A DNA stretch of 64,000 nt, taken from NCBI GenBank assembly GCA_015179025.1, contig WHUX01000018.1:186001-250000 (forward strand). The letters run 5' to 3'. Positions 1 through 12,333 of the stretch are shown one piece after another (the stretch's first letter is position 1; every line of letters begins with the position of its first letter). Origin of the DNA: Terfezia claveryi. Taxonomy: Eukaryota; Ascomycota; Pezizomycetes; Pezizales; Pezizaceae. A program made the translations under genes and the position numbers. The notes beneath the pieces are model-generated. The model worked only from the letters and a program-made list of their open reading frames with translations. It ran no database searches and was not told where the DNA came from.

Positions 1-59
1 ATTCCACTCCTAGCGAAGAGAACATACACTATAGGATTGAATATTGATAGCCGAGTATT

Positions 60-127
60 CAGACATCTCCGGCATGCGAATTCACACGTCTCCAGCATGA
101 GTATTCAGATATCTCAAACATGAGTAT
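60..127. repeat. 23-bp minisatellite, left fragment
   Basis: About three units of the same 23-bp repeat that fills 805-1868 (shared core CATTCAGACATCTCC and variants). The array is cut at about 128 by a GC-rich insertion and resumes near 805. Confidence 0.8.
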
Positions 128-790
128 TGTTATGAATCGGTAGCGGGGCAAGGCCAGCACTCGCGTAAGTGGGCTTACGCGGGTGTCGGGGGTCAGCTAG
201 GAGGGCTACGAGCTAGGGGCGAGACCAGAGCTCTAACAAGGCCAGTGTCGAGCGGGACGACATATCCAAACCACCGATGGGAGGGGAGGCAGGAGCGAGC
301 AGGGCGAGGCAGGCACGAGCAAAGCAAGCAGGGCAAGCGAGGCGAGCAAGTGAGGCGAGGAAAAGCAGGCAAGGCAAGCAAAGTGAGCAGGGCAAGCGAG
401 GCAGGCAAGGCAAGCAAGGCGAGCAGGGCAGGCAAGGCAAGCAAGGCAAGCAAGGCAAGCAAGGCAAGCAAGGCAAGCAAGGCAAGCAAAGCGAGCAGGG
501 CAAGCGAGGCAGGCAAGGCAAGCAAGGCAAGCAAGGCAAGCAAGGCGAGCAGGGCAGGCAAGGCAGGCAAGGCAAGTATGGCGAGCAGGGCAAGCAAAGC
601 GAGCAAGGTAAGCGAGGCGAGCAGGCGACTTGGGCGAGACCAGAGTCAAGATGGGGCGACGGGGACTTGGGCGAAACCAAAGTCTAATGGGAGGCGACAT
701 ATCCAAATGCAGGTGCGAGGCAGTCTGAGCTACACTCGAGCAGATATTCGGGAAAGAGGTATTTATGGCCTAGAGCAACTAGATACAGGA
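128..790 (-). mobile_element. LTR-like insertion inside the minisatellite
   Basis: This block interrupts the 23-bp array. Its left edge reads TGTTATGAATC, so on the minus strand it ends CATAACA, the same terminus as the Gypsy-B LTRs. It shares a perfect 14-bp inverted match (CACTCGCGTAAGTG, 158-171) with the LTR at 62628-63141 (63041-63054), and both contain GGCAAG/CTTGCC tandem repeats. A TATA-like CATAAATAC lies near the other end on the minus strand. I could not find a clean second terminus or a target-site duplication, so calling it a solo LTR is inference. Confidence 0.4.
300..625. repeat. 9-bp tandem repeat (GGCAAGCAA)n
   Basis: A run of 9-bp units GGCAAGCAA and close variants, most regular around 425-560. 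Because the period is a multiple of three, all frames stay open and give artificial Lys-Ala-Ser or Leu/Pro-rich proteins on both strands. I do not regard these as genes. Confidence 0.85.
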
Positions 791-804
791 CATGATGGAG
801 AGAA

Positions 805-1868
805 TCAGACATCTCGAACATGCGAATTCACACATCTCCGGCATGAGAATTCAGACATCTCCGGCATGAGCATTCAGACATCTCGAACATGCGAATTCAG
901 ACATCTCCGGCATGAGCATTCAGACATCTCCAGCATGAGCATTCAGACATCTCGAATATGCGAATTCAGATATCTCCGGCATGAGCATTCAGACATCTCC
1001 GGCATGAGCATTCACACATCTCCGGCATGAGCATTCAGACATCTCGAACATGCGAATTCACACATCTCCGGCATGAGAATTCAGACATCTCCGGCATGAG
1101 CATTCAGACATCTCGAATATGCGAATTCAGATATCTCCGGCATGAGCATTCAGACATCTCCGGCATGAGCATTCACACATCTCCAGCATGAGCATTCAGA
1201 CATCTCGAACATGCGAATTCACACATCTCCGGCATGAGCATTCAGACATCTCCGGCATGAGCATTCAGACAACTCGAATATGTGAATTCAGACATCTCCA
1301 GCATGAGCATTCACATATCTACGGCATGAGTATTCAGACATTTCGAACATGAGCATTCACACATCTCCGGCATGAGCATTCAGACATCTCCGGCATGAGC
1401 ATTCAGACATCTCCAGCATGAGCATTCACACATCTCGAATATGCGAATTCAGACATCTCCGGCATGAGCATTCAGACATCTCCAGCATGAGCATTCAGAC
1501 ATCTCGAACATGAGCATTCAGACATCTCCGGCATGAGCATTCAGATATCTCGAACATGCGAATTCACACATCTCCGGCATGAGCATTCAGACATCTCCGG
1601 CATGAGCATTCAGACATCTCGAATATGCGAATTCAGATATCACATCTCCGGCATGAGCATTCAGACATCTCCGGCATGAGCATTCAGACATCTCGAACAT
1701 GCGAATTCAGACATCTCCAGCATGAGCATTCACATATCTCCGGCATGAGTATTCAGACATCTCGAACATGAGCATTCACACATCTCCGGCATGAGAATTC
1801 AGACATCTCCGGCATGAGCATTCAGACATCTCGAACATGCGAATTCAGACATCTCCGGCATGAGTATT
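805..1868. repeat. 23-bp minisatellite with higher-order pattern
   Basis: Roughly 45 tandem units of 23 bp. Two main unit types alternate: one with GCATGAGCATTCAGAC and one with ACATGCGAATTCACAC. Blocks of three or more units recur in the same order, for example starting near 811 and 1042, so the array shows higher-order repeats and unequal exchange or gene conversion. There is no unique spacer between units, so it is not a CRISPR-like array. Confidence 0.9.
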
Positions 1869-2886
1869 CATGCTCGGGCTAGATTCTGTCCAATATGGTC
1901 CGGATGCTTGCTTCTAGATCCTCAGAGCGAGCTGAACGAGCTCTATAACTACCAAACAAACGAGCCTATATTGCTGCAAGTGAGCTTATATTGCCTCGAG
2001 CTTATATTGCTCCGTGCATTCAACTACCACTGTATTATAGTCTTGGAGCAGTGATTTGCTCCTAGAGCAGGATTTTCTTTAGCTATTCTTTTTAACCTGT
2101 GAACTAGGGAGCTAGCAAGCTATTCCGGAGTTCAGGTGTACATCTATGATAGTTGGAGAGGGTGGGTCATGAGCGCTAATACATAGGATATCAACTATCC
2201 ACTTCTTGGAGCAGCGATTTGCTCCCGGAGCAAGATTTTCTTTGGCTATCTGATTAACCTGTGAATTAGGGAGCTAGCAAGCTATTCCAGAGTTCAGGTG
2301 TACATTTATGATAGTTGGGGGGGGGGAGCAAGAGGGGAGGTTATAAGCGCCTATACATAGGATATCAACAATACAGTGTTACAGTCTTGAAGCAGCGATT
2401 TGATCAGCAATTGGGCACAAGTGGATCTATTTCTAGAGGAATAGGGCAGTATGGGCTCGCTCGGGGCAGTATGGGCTTGCTGGGAGCAGTAGTATAAGCT
2501 CGCTCGCAGCAGTATAGGCTTGTATTCAGTAGAGGCTTGTATTACATATTCTGCTCCGAAGCCACTAGCCTATTGCATAGCGTGTTAGCATTGTGCTCCG
2601 AACTCGGAGCTGAATTAGAGTCAATAGAGACCTTTCGCACTCTACTCTAGAGTAACTGGGACCCCGGTAACACCCCTGCTACACCCTGGTCAGCGCAACA
2701 GCTGTGGCTCAACACTTCCTCTAGAGCTTACGAGTGCTCCAGCGTAGAGCAAGAACCACCGTTTCCTGCTCTACAACTTTGACGGCCGATTTCTCAACAA
2801 CCACAACCTCCCCTGACATATCTAAGATACCTGCTTCATCGCAAAGATACCCTTTATTTGTTTCTATAGGCTAGCGAAAAGGCGAG
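1869..2886. repeat. Degenerate direct repeats, no gene
   Basis: Three related copies start at about 2041, 2204 and 2395 (period 163 then 191 bp), sharing GGAGCAGYGATTTGCTCC and GGGAGCTAGCAAGCTATTCC. Around 2440-2520 a shorter repeat with GGGCAGTATGGGCT occurs. No convincing coding sequence is present. The region could include the left end of the Harbinger-like element at 2887-5002, but I found no matching terminal inverted repeat. Confidence 0.6.
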
Positions 2887-3917
2887 ATGTCTAGAGAGCT
2901 AGAAGTACATGGTTCCGCAGGGGTAGAAGAGCTGGCACCTACAGTGGTGGAAGTAGACGAGAAAAAGGTGGAGGTAGTTGAGGAAAAGGTTGAGGAAGTA
3001 CTTGAAGCTCAGGAATCAAAAAAATTTAAATGGCAACCATGGCAAGACCACCTATTAGCAAAGCAGGTACTTGCAGAAGATCCCTTTGGAAGTGTGAGAG
3101 GTCAGACTATGAAATCATGGGAAGCTATATCAGATGCCCTGGCATTGATAAAGCTAGTGGGTATCATGCGATCTGGTATAGCTTGCAAAAGTCGATGTGG
3201 AGCTTTAATTAAAGCACATAAGGTAAAGAACTCGTTTTCGGAAGTAGTTAACTATTTATACTAATATCTATATAATAGGCTGAGAACTTACTATCCCTCA
3301 AAAAAACTGGGACTGATGAAGAGGTATTTAATTATACTCGGGATATGGATGAAATCTTAATTCGGTCAGAGCAACAAGCTCATGATCCCGCAATTAAGGC
3401 AGAAGCAAAGCATAAGCTTGAAAAACTAAAAGATGATGGGAAAAAAATAAGAGATGAAGCAATGAGAGGCCAAGCTAAGTTGGACTCAGTTGGAAAAGAG
3501 AAGGTAAAAGAAAAGCAGCAGAAGAGAAATAATGAGTTACAGGTACTACAAGATTTATTGGAATAGTTAAAAGAGTAGGAAGTTGAGGAGAAAGCCTTGT
3601 TAGAGACTATGTACAAGGAGGAGTCTGAATTCAGAATGACTTTATTACAATAAAGTCAGCGTACGGAAGTATCTATGAACTTATTAGTTGCAGAACTTTA
3701 ATGAGATAGAGAAAACCGAGCACAAGAACATCAGGAACTCTTACTAGCATTACTTGCTACTGCACATCATCAAGGTTCAGGATCTTTGAGTTCAGGTCTA
3801 TTAGGTTCAGGTCCATCGGGTTCAGGTCCATCGGGTTCAGGTTCTTCAGGTTCAAGTCTATCAGGTTCAGGTTCTTCAGGTTCAGGTTCTTTGGGTTCAA
3901 ATTTATCGGGAATTTAG
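2887..3917 (+). pseudogene. Myb/SANT-like protein of a PIF/Harbinger transposon (broken)
   Basis: In PIF/Harbinger elements a Myb/SANT-like protein accompanies the transposase and is thought to bind element DNA. Exon 1 (2887-3222) has an acidic Glu/Val-rich N-terminus followed by a trihelix-like segment with WQPWQDHLLAKQV and CKSRCGALIKAHK. A 56-bp intron (3223-3278; donor GTAAAG, branch CTAAT, acceptor ATAATAG) joins in frame to an exon beginning AENLLSLKKTGTDEE. The frame then runs as a Lys/Glu-rich coiled coil and a Gly-Ser repeat tail to TAG at 3915-3917, crossing about five stops (TAG 3564, TAG 3576, TAA near 3651, TAA-TGA near 3699). Most fit C-to-T damage of Gln or Arg codons. The stop overlaps the stop of the opposing transposase. 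The fold assignment rests on pattern recognition only. Confidence 0.6.
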
Positions 3918-5002
3918 AAGTAGTCCTCTAAAACTGGTGGATATATTTAGTATGGTCTATCAAAGTATTTGCCGATTTGATTTCCATTTAAACAGGTATG
4001 TGCATTGTATAATATAGTAATAGTGATGAAATGTAGTTCAAGTTTTTATTGAAGTGATCACTGATTTAGACTGAAATTTAGAAAAGAGAAAAGCTATTGT
4101 CCTATATCTTTGAATACCCACTCTACTACAATTCCTATAGATGATATTCATTTATTGAATTGTTGTTACTCTGGTGTTAATGAAGCACTCTGATATAGAG
4201 ATAAAAGATGTCGAGAGATGCCATAGGCAGGGTCGTCATAGATTTAGAGAGATATATTATTGGTAGTATATGAATATTGTTCTAGGTATCTTGGAATTCC
4301 ACTTTCTTGCCAAAGATATGCATCATTTCAACGTCCTTCTACTGGTCCAAATAGATGAGCTATAAGTTCATCCGGTGCTACTACTATATGGTATTTGAGA
4401 CAATGCTTTCTTTTCCAACTATTATAACATGTCCTATGATAACGTAGAGGTCGTGCAATTTGCCAAATAGTCCCATTGATGAAACCCTAGTATGTAGAAA
4501 GAGGACACTGGTTTTTATCATGAATAGCTTTAGCATAATCTAATAGACGTTCTGGCATGAAAAAGTAGTGATTAAAATTAAGTAAAAACTTCCACTTATG
4601 TATCATGAAGTCAAGCAATATATTTGTAATCTCAGAAACCTGTTCCACTTACCATCCAAACTTCAAAGCTAGGTCAGATAACCTATTAGGATATATAAGT
4701 CGTGTAAGTAGCATATACAGACTACTTCTAGCATCTTGTAAAATCCTATTTCATTCCTTTATAAGATCTGGTATTTGTAATATGACTATTAGGCGCTCAA
4801 CCTTCTATTGTGTAAATCGGAAGTAGATTCTCCATACCTCATTAGATAGTTCATCTAAGTTGAGATGTCCTTCCTCTCACAGTTAACCTTTCCACTAAAT
4901 TGACTTCTGCTATATTTTCACTTATGTCTTTAGTATCTAGTACTGAATTCTCAACTGCTGGATTCAATGTTGTTGAAGCTGATTTTGCATAATAGCTGAC
5001 AT
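3914..5002 (-). pseudogene. PIF/Harbinger DDE transposase (broken)
   Basis: Reading the minus strand gives a recognisable Harbinger-type transposase. The N-terminal block has LTRLIYPNRLSDLALKFG. The core has FINGTIWQIARPLRYHRTCYN, where the usual first catalytic Asp of the DGT motif is Asn, followed by HLFGPVEGR and NDAYLW with the second Asp, and VVEW with the catalytic Glu. The C-terminus reads CLNGNQIGKYF and ends DYF-stop (3914-3916). Many TAG/TGA/TAA stops and at least one frameshift just before VVEW show it is dead. The start is uncertain: the block is clear up to about 4870 and an ATG lies at 5002. Together with the Myb/SANT-like gene it forms a two-gene element with tail-to-tail genes. 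Confidence 0.72.
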
Positions 5003-5971
5003 GTTTGTATTTGTTTACTCAATTACAGGATAGATTACCCCTTACCTTATAACTTGGTTTAAGCTACAATCCAAGTTGCAAAAGGTCTTTTAAGCTGATC
5101 TAGATTATATCCTGGCCACCCCCTGCCACCTTCCTGACCCCTCCCGGTCACTTTACTTGCAACCTCTACAAAAATTTTATGAAAGGTCTCTAATTTCGGA
5201 GGTGTTTACTACCAGACTCTTAGCTGGTGCAGTAGAAATAATTATTTCGTGACAGATACCTAGAGTCTTGGTATGAGAACAAGTCGATACAATAGTTGGC
5301 AATAAAGTTGCCAATTTTTAAATTGGAACAAAGTTTGTTTTAATTCATTAGACATCTTATATGCTAACGATATCTTGGTGAATATTGGCAAATATTGGCA
5401 AATATTGGCAAATCTTGGCAAGGGCAGCCACATGATTTGAGGGCAGCTATATGATTAGTGCTAACTACCAAGTACTCCTCCAGCTCACTCACTCTTACTT
5501 GCCAGTACAAACTACAGCTTCAATCACTCTCACTTACTAGCATAAACTATAGCTTCAAGTACTAATTATGAACTTGTACCTAATCAATCCTGTTACTTAC
5601 TCAAGGTGTCATATACCTTTTGATCTTAAAGCATAGACATTTATACTAACAGGTAATAGATGAAGGACCTGTAATTACTACAGGGTTGGAATATGCATTA
5701 TTAGGTTAATGGGAAGTTTTTCAATTATTTTATTAGATTTATTGACCTCTTAGCTAATACTATATATAAATCTATAGAGTAAATGATAAGAAGAGCTTGA
5801 GTAACAGCAGCAGAAACCTACTTAACAACAACTAGCATATTCTCGAACTCAGTTTCCTCTAGTACTAGCTTAGGCTCTCACTATCCATAAATTTTAGGGT
5901 CTAACACTACTAAAGGTTGTAGTTGAGTTAGGTCCTAAGGAGCACCAAGCTGGTTTAACTTTTATTGCTCT
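5003..5971. other. AT-rich spacer without gene
   Basis: No coding region or RNA gene recognised. At 5381-5420 there are four tandem copies of a 10-bp unit AATATTGGCA (the last reads AATCTTGGCA). The right end of the Harbinger-like element should lie here but no terminal repeat was found. Confidence 0.5.
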
Positions 5972-5976
5972 GTTTC

Positions 5977-6605
5977 TGTCACAACTATGTACTCTATTAT
6001 CTTTGTCATCACCTGCGATTACAAGTGATGGGTTATTGCTATTGTATCTTTGTTATCACCTGCAGTCGCAAATAATAGATTATCATTACCTTGCTTAGCT
6101 CCCAAGATAAGGATCTTGGGAAGCTTATTCCTTCTATTGCTCTAACAGAATTATATATATATAGCCTCTATCTTTCATACTATCATTAGATCCCTATCCA
6201 ATATCTTGTATACCCAATACAGGACTTTGCTTCTCCCAGCGCTTATGCACCTCTCTTGTATATATCCTTGTCTCACACAAACAACTCTGCACTATAGCTG
6301 CTTCCCTCCGATATACGTAGCAACCACTTCTGCATGTCTCTTGTCCTTACTTCTTGCCTCCAGCCTTTGCCCCATCCCAGCCTTCCCCTGATCATATAGG
6401 TAGCATTCTTACATATATCTTGCCCTAGCCTCTGCCTTCTGAATATCCTGTCTCCCATAATATCGTCCGTGACATCTATAACAGGTATCTATAACAAGCC
6501 TAGTTTTCCTAGTTACACATGCAGTACTCCTATATGTATCTCACCTCATTCCTGTCCTTGCCCCAGTATACCTCTTGATCACCTTGTCCCAAAGTCGTCA
6601 TTATA
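5977..6605 (+). repeat. Gypsy-A 5' LTR
   Basis: Starts TGTCACAACTATG and ends CATTATA (from TTACA). It contains a TATA run at 6151-6164 and, about 32 bases later, ATCCAATAT (6196-6204). This 9-mer is exactly complementary to ATATTGGAT at 6608-6616 just after the LTR, so the RNA 5' end could prime its own reverse transcription. Near the start, a palindrome-bearing repeat (CACCTGCGAT...) occurs twice, as in the solo LTR. Confidence 0.8.
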
Positions 6606-6640
6606 CTATATTGGATCTCTCTGATTAACTAGTATACTTA

Positions 6641-7903
6641 ATGTCTACCCAAGACACTACTCCCATGCTCACAGTCAGATTTCGGGCCTAGCAAGTCCTA
6701 TCCATCCCTATAAACTAGGCTAACTTCGGCAGCTATCACCAAACTATTATTGATATCTACTTTGCCATAGATGCATTAGGTCAATGGCTGGAATTAGCTA
6801 TATATGAAGGACAACAAAAATAGACCAGGGCTAATAATGAAGTCACAATACTTACCGAAGACCTCTTCTCATACTAGGTCGACCTTACCTCCTGCTAAAA
6901 CAACCTCACGACCACCCAGAATGAATTAGTCAATGAAAAAAGAACCATCCAGACCCTGAATAGGGTCCTGAACATGATTAGATTCCAAACAGCCCCAGCA
7001 CCCCAAGCATTCCAAGTACTCAAAACCCAAGATCTCCCTACCCCACCAAAGTTTAATAGTAATAGAACTCGCCTGAAAGATAGAAAAATTCCATCAAGAT
7101 CAAATTGAATGGAGATGCTGCAAAGTTCCCTACCATTCAGTGCCGATTAGCCTATGTATACAGCCTATTAGAAGGCATAGCTTTGGACCAGATCCAACCC
7201 TATATGCTTCAAGTTAATGACTGCTTCAACCTCTCTGACGTCACTGCTTTATTTACAATCCTCAACCGCACTTTTGGAGACCTAGATTCTGTAGGTATGG
7301 CAACTCATACTCTCTAAGAACTAAGATAGAGAGGACATGACCTCTTAGTATATATGGCTACGTTCTCAAAGTTAGCAGCAGAGGTGGAGTGGAACGATCG
7401 GGTGAAGTGGGAACAATTTAAAGAAGGCCTCAATATTGAGCTCAAAAAGGCCCTCCTACAATTTTCAGATATTAAGACTCTTGATAAATATATTGATTAG
7501 GCATCGAAGATGGAGCAAAAATTGGCTAGATTGAGAGCCCAGACTAGCGCCTCCAGTACCTATTGGCCTGTGAGAGTACAGCACTCTCAGAGCCAAATAC
7601 AGCAACCATGACTCCAGAACCTGAGCCCTCAGACCCAAGCTATAGCTAATAAGCCAGCCCACTTGTCCTTTGTAGCTGGCGGCACCACCTTCATAGATAT
7701 ATTATTAGAAAGGCCATGCCTGACATAAGAAGAGAGGGAATATCACCACAACAATAGGTTGTGTATCGCCTATGAGAAAAGGGATTACTTCATTACAGTA
7801 TATCCCCTCTGCAAGAACCACTTCCTAGCCATTCACGCTATCTCTAATACTCTAGCCAGGATTGTAGAGGTAGATGAGTCAGGAAAAGCCCTGTCCCTTG
7901 CCT
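6641..7903 (+). pseudogene. Gypsy-A gag (broken)
   Basis: The coat-like Gag of the element, recognised by colinearity with Gypsy-C gag: an N-terminal coiled-coil part, a retrotransposon-gag block containing AYVYSLLEGIALDQIQPYML near 7150-7210, and a zinc-knuckle relic CIAYEKRDYFITVYPLCKNH near 7765-7825 in which the second Cys and others are lost. Many stops and at least one frameshift. Ends near the TAG at about 7903. Confidence 0.65.
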
Positions 7904-7949
7904 AGTCACTAATACTAGCAAGGGACCTGCATTAGGTCATTTGTCCTTA

Positions 7950-10900
7950 TCTACTTTTTCTATTTCTTCTTTATCTATGTCTATTAATAAGGCTCGCCTC
8001 TTTGGTAAGTACTTTGTTGTATCTATCATGATATCTTTTAATGGTAAAATACTCGTCACTTCTGCCCTTGTAGACTATAGAGCCTCAGGAATTGCCTTTA
8101 TCGACTAGACCTTTGTCAGTAAGCATGCCATACCTACCTCTAAACTCAAGACCCCCCACCTCCTTAATGTTATTGATAGCCAACCTATCTCTTCTGAAGC
8201 CATTACCAACCTCGCCTGTACTTCTGCCCAGATTGGGGGACACTTTGAAAGCCTCCCTATGTCCATTACAAAACTCAAGTATCCAATTGTCCTCGGAATC
8301 CCATAGCTTAGAATGCATAATGTATTGGTCAGCTTTGGCTCTTATACCCTGTAGTTTAATAGCCCTTACTGCAAAAGCTACTGTGGAAACCCAAAGGCCA
8401 CTGTTACTAGGCTGTATTCATTGCCATCTCCAATAATTCACCCAACCTAGATAGTATACCATCCTACACACGTTAATATTCCTTCTGTCCCTCTCGTACC
8501 CCTAAAACTCCTAAACATTAGCTTTATTAGGGCAGGGGCTTTCGCTTACCTTACTAGGAGGCACAAGCTAAAGGCATATGCTCTCTTTATATATGAGGTA
8601 AACCTAGAGATCAATAAGATGAGATTTAAAGAGGAGTGGAAATCTATGGTTCCGAACGAATATTATGAATTCATTGACCTGTTTCGGAAAAAGCTGTAGA
8701 AAAACTTGCCCCCTACTGACCATACAACCACACAATCCTGCTGGTAGAAGGTAAAACCTCCCCTTATAAACCTCTCTATGGGATGTCCTAAGTGGAACTG
8801 GAAGTTCTAAAAAAGTACTTAGAGGAAAACCTTAACAAGAGCTTCATTTACCATAGCTCCTCTCCTGTAGGTGCCCCCATACTATTCGTAAAGAAGTCGG
8901 ATGGCTCTTTTCAGTTATGTGTTGATTATCATAGCCTGAACAAAATAACAGTCAAAAATAGGTATCCCTTACTCCTAATCTAGGAAATATTAGCTAGGCT
9001 TTCCAAAGCAAAGTAGTTCACCAAATTAGATTTGAGGGGGGCTTACAACCTGGTATGGATCGCCAAGGGAGAGAAGTAGAAGACTGCCTTCCGGACACGA
9101 TATGGCCATTTCAAGTACAATGTAATACCCTTTGGTCTAACTAATGCCCGGCCTCCTTTCAGCACTTTATTAATGATACCCTACAAGACTTCTTAGATGT
9201 ATTCTATATGGCTTACCTAGATGATATTCTAATCCATTCGGATACTCTAGTAGAGTACAAAATCCACATCCGACAAGTTTTGGAAAAGTTGGAACAAGTA
9301 GGGTTGTACTTAAAGCCCAAAAAATATGAATTCTACATCCAAGAAGTAAAGTATCTGGGCTTGATAATGACAATGGAAGGTATCAGAATAGATCCTACTA
9401 AAGTTGCAGCAATCTAGGAATAGAAAATCCCTGCCAATCTAAAGGATGTTCAAGCCTTCCTTAGTTTTGCTAATTTCTATCGCTGGTTCATTGTGGGATA
9501 TTCGAAGATCATGGTACTACTGATAGTATTAACTAAGACTAAGGGTATGGAAAAGGGCCAATATTTCTAGTGGGGTTCAGAAGCCTAATCTGCCTTCGAG
9601 AAGCTTAAGGAAGCCTTCTGCTTAGCCCAGATCCTGGCCCACTCCGACCCTGATAGCGAGTGTATCGTAGAAACAGATGCCTCCGACTATGTGTCTGCCG
9701 GAATCCTGTCCCAGTATGTGAATGGTATTCTCCACCCAGTAGCCTATTTTTCAAAAAGTACTCCCTAGCAGAGGGTAATTATAAGATCTATAACAAAGAA
9801 TTAATGGCTATTATAAGGGCATTCGAGGAATGGAGACTACACCTAGAATCGGCAAAGGGGGTTATCGAGGTCCTCTCTGACCATAAGAACCTATGGTACT
9901 TTACAACCATCAAATTACTAAACTACTAATAGGCTAGGTGGTCAGAATTCCTTTTTCGGTTTAACTTCAAAATCAAATACTGCCCTAAAAAGGCTGGTGG
10001 CAAACCGGATGCATTAACCAGGAGATTAGGAGATCAGAACATCTCCTAAAAGAGAGGGATAAAAGGCTGAAGTACTAGAATCAGATAGTATTGAAGCTGG
10101 AAAATCTCAACCTAGCAGCTAATACCCTTGCTAAAGCCAGAGCTAATTTTCTTCTATAGCTATAGCAGGCATATATGGAGGACTTCCTAGTTAAGGATAT
10201 AATTACTGCAGTAGATTTCAGCTAGCGCTGCCACTCCAAGATCTCTCTAACTGAATGTGCTGTCTAGGAAGGCCTTCTTTATCACTCCAAATGGCTCTTT
10301 GTGCTGAAAGGAGAGCTGCGCCTATAATTGATTAAGGAATACCATGATGCCCTAGCAGCAGGCTACCCTAGAGTTACTAAAATCCTAGAGCTGCTAGCCA
10401 GGTAGTATACCTAGATTAATCAGTAGAAAGACGTAGAAAGGTAGGTATGGAACTGCCATACCTGTAAACGATCAAAGCCTACATACCATGCCTTCTATGG
10501 AACCTTGAAGCCTCTAGAGATCCTAGATAGACCCTGGCAATACCTGACTATAGACTTTATAATTGGTTTGCTAGAGGACTTGGGATTCTATGCCATCCTG
10601 ATGGTGGTGGATCAGCTAATAAAAATGAGGTATATGATACCTTGCCAGAATATCTGCTCTGCCCCAGATCTAGCCAATCTCTACCTCACTAATGTGTTCC
10701 GGTATCATGGCCTCTCCGAATCTATTGTATCTAACTGAGGGCCTCAGTTCACCTCGGAATTCTAGAAAGCATTCTGCAATCTTTTGGAGATCAAGATAAG
10801 CCTCTCGACAGCCTACTACTTCCAGACTAATAGCCAGTCAAAAAGGATAAATGCTATCATAAAACAATATCTATAGGCTTATATCAACTACCAGCAGAAT

Positions 10901-11600
10901 AATTGAGTGTCCTTGTTAGCAACCTGTAAGTTTGCTACAAACAACTAGTTCTCAGAGTCCTTGAAAACCTCCCTCTTTTTGGCCAATTATAGTTGGCACC
11001 CCTAATTTGTAGATGCCCTAGTGCCCCTGCAGAGAGTCCACCCCCCAGCCAAGGAGTTTGCAGCTGGAATTGCAGAGCTCTACTCTACCCTAAAAGCCAA
11101 GCTGGGATATGTATAAGGTAGGTAAGCTAAGTATACTAATAGCTCATAGTTGCCAGCCTCCAAGTATCAGCCAGGAGATAAAGTATGGCTCTCTAGCTAG
11201 CACTTCTAGACAGAACGACCTTCTTGTAAGCTAGATTATAAGTTCTTGGGGCTATATGAGATATTAGGGAATATGGGTACCTACACCTACTAGTTGAAGT
11301 TTCCTAAAGACATCAAACATTACCTAGTCATTTACGTCTCAAAGATCGAACCAGCTGCCAATAATCCCCTCTCCGGGCAAAAGTACTCCCCCCCTCCTTC
11401 CATAAGAATTGCAGGTGAAGAGGAGTAGAAGGTTGAGGAGGTACTAGATTCCAAGAAGCACTATGGGCGAGTTCAGTATAAGGTCAAGTGGTTAAGGGAC
11501 GAGGAGACTATGTGGCAACCTGCAGAAGACTTGGAAAACATGTAGAACTTGGTTACTCTATTCTACTAATGATACTCGAGGAAGCCTCACTCAGTTAAAT
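7950..11600 (+). pseudogene. Gypsy-A pol (broken)
   Basis: Degenerate polyprotein. Visible blocks: reverse transcriptase with [16 protein letters not shown] (about 8868-8915) and the active-site motif MAYLDDILIHSD (9208-9243); RNase H with [17 protein letters not shown] (about 9668-9718); integrase with LTIDFIIGL near 10545; and a C-terminal chromodomain YKVKWLRDEETMWQPAEDLE (about 11478-11537). Gln codons have become TAG throughout. It reads to the double stop TAA-TGA and a final TGA near 11600. Confidence 0.75.
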
Positions 11601-11742
11601 GATGTCAGATCTTTTATATCCATGTTGTTGTTTAGAGTTAGGGTTCTTGTTCTTACTTTTGTTATTGTTTTCTGTATTGATTTTGCCAGTTATCATGCCC
11701 AGACCTCCTAGTTGCTGGAGCTCCAGCCTAAAAGAGGGATAG

Positions 11743-12333
11743 TATTTGCAGGTGATGGGTTATTATCATCATGTCTTTGTTATCACATGCAGTCACAGGT
11801 GATAGATTATTATTACCTTGCTTGGCTCCTGAGATAGAGATCTTGGGAAGCTTATTCCCTCCATTACCCTGACAGAATTATATATATATAGCCTCTGTTC
11901 CTTATACTATTATTAGATCCCTATCTAACATTTTGTATATTGAATACAGGACCTTGCTTCTCCCAGTGCTTGTGTACCTCCCTTGTATACATCCTTGTCT
12001 CATACAAACAACTTTGTAGCATAGCTGCCTCCCTCTGACACATGTGGCAACCACTTCCATGTATCTTTTATCCTTGTCTCTTGCCTCCTGCCCTTGCCCC
12101 GTCTCAGCCTTCCCCTGATCACATATGTAGCATTCTTATATATGTCTTGCCTTAGCCTCTGCCTTCTGAATATCCTGCCCCCCATGACATTGTCTGTGAC
12201 ATCCATGACAGGTGTCCGTAACAAGCCTAGTTTTTCTAGTTATACATATAGCGCTCCTACATATGTCTCACCTTATTCCTATCCTCACCCTAGTATACCT
12301 CTTGGTTGCCTTGTCTCCAGAGCCATTGTTACA
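11743..12333 (+). repeat. Gypsy-A 3' LTR (5' edge deleted)
   Basis: Follows the polypurine tract AAAAGAGGGATAG. Compared with the 5' LTR, the first roughly 40 bases are missing or altered (starts TATTTGCAGGTGATGGG). It ends GTTACA directly before the GTTTC duplication. TATA run and transcription-start region are kept. Confidence 0.75.

Larger units (their letters stand above)
5977..12333 (+). mobile_element. Gypsy-A: chromodomain Gypsy retrotransposon, heavily mutated
   Basis: A full-length but dead LTR retrotransposon on the plus strand. The target-site duplication GTTTC is present at 5972-5976 and 12334-12338. The order is 5' LTR, gag, protease, reverse transcriptase, RNase H, integrase, chromodomain, polypurine tract, 3' LTR, which is the chromovirus order. 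Almost every block carries TAG, TGA or TAA stops where Gln or Arg or Trp codons are expected, as RIP or deamination of methylated C would give. It is the most decayed of the three complete Gypsy copies here, so probably the oldest. Confidence 0.88.

Noticed and set aside
245..1030. Long open frames rich in Lys-Ala-Ser (plus) or Leu/Pro (minus)
   Set aside because: They are created by the 9-bp repeat, whose period keeps every frame open; they run straight into the 23-bp minisatellite and have no normal protein features.
805..1868. CRISPR-like repeat array
   Set aside because: Units are directly adjacent with no unique spacers, and the genome is fungal.
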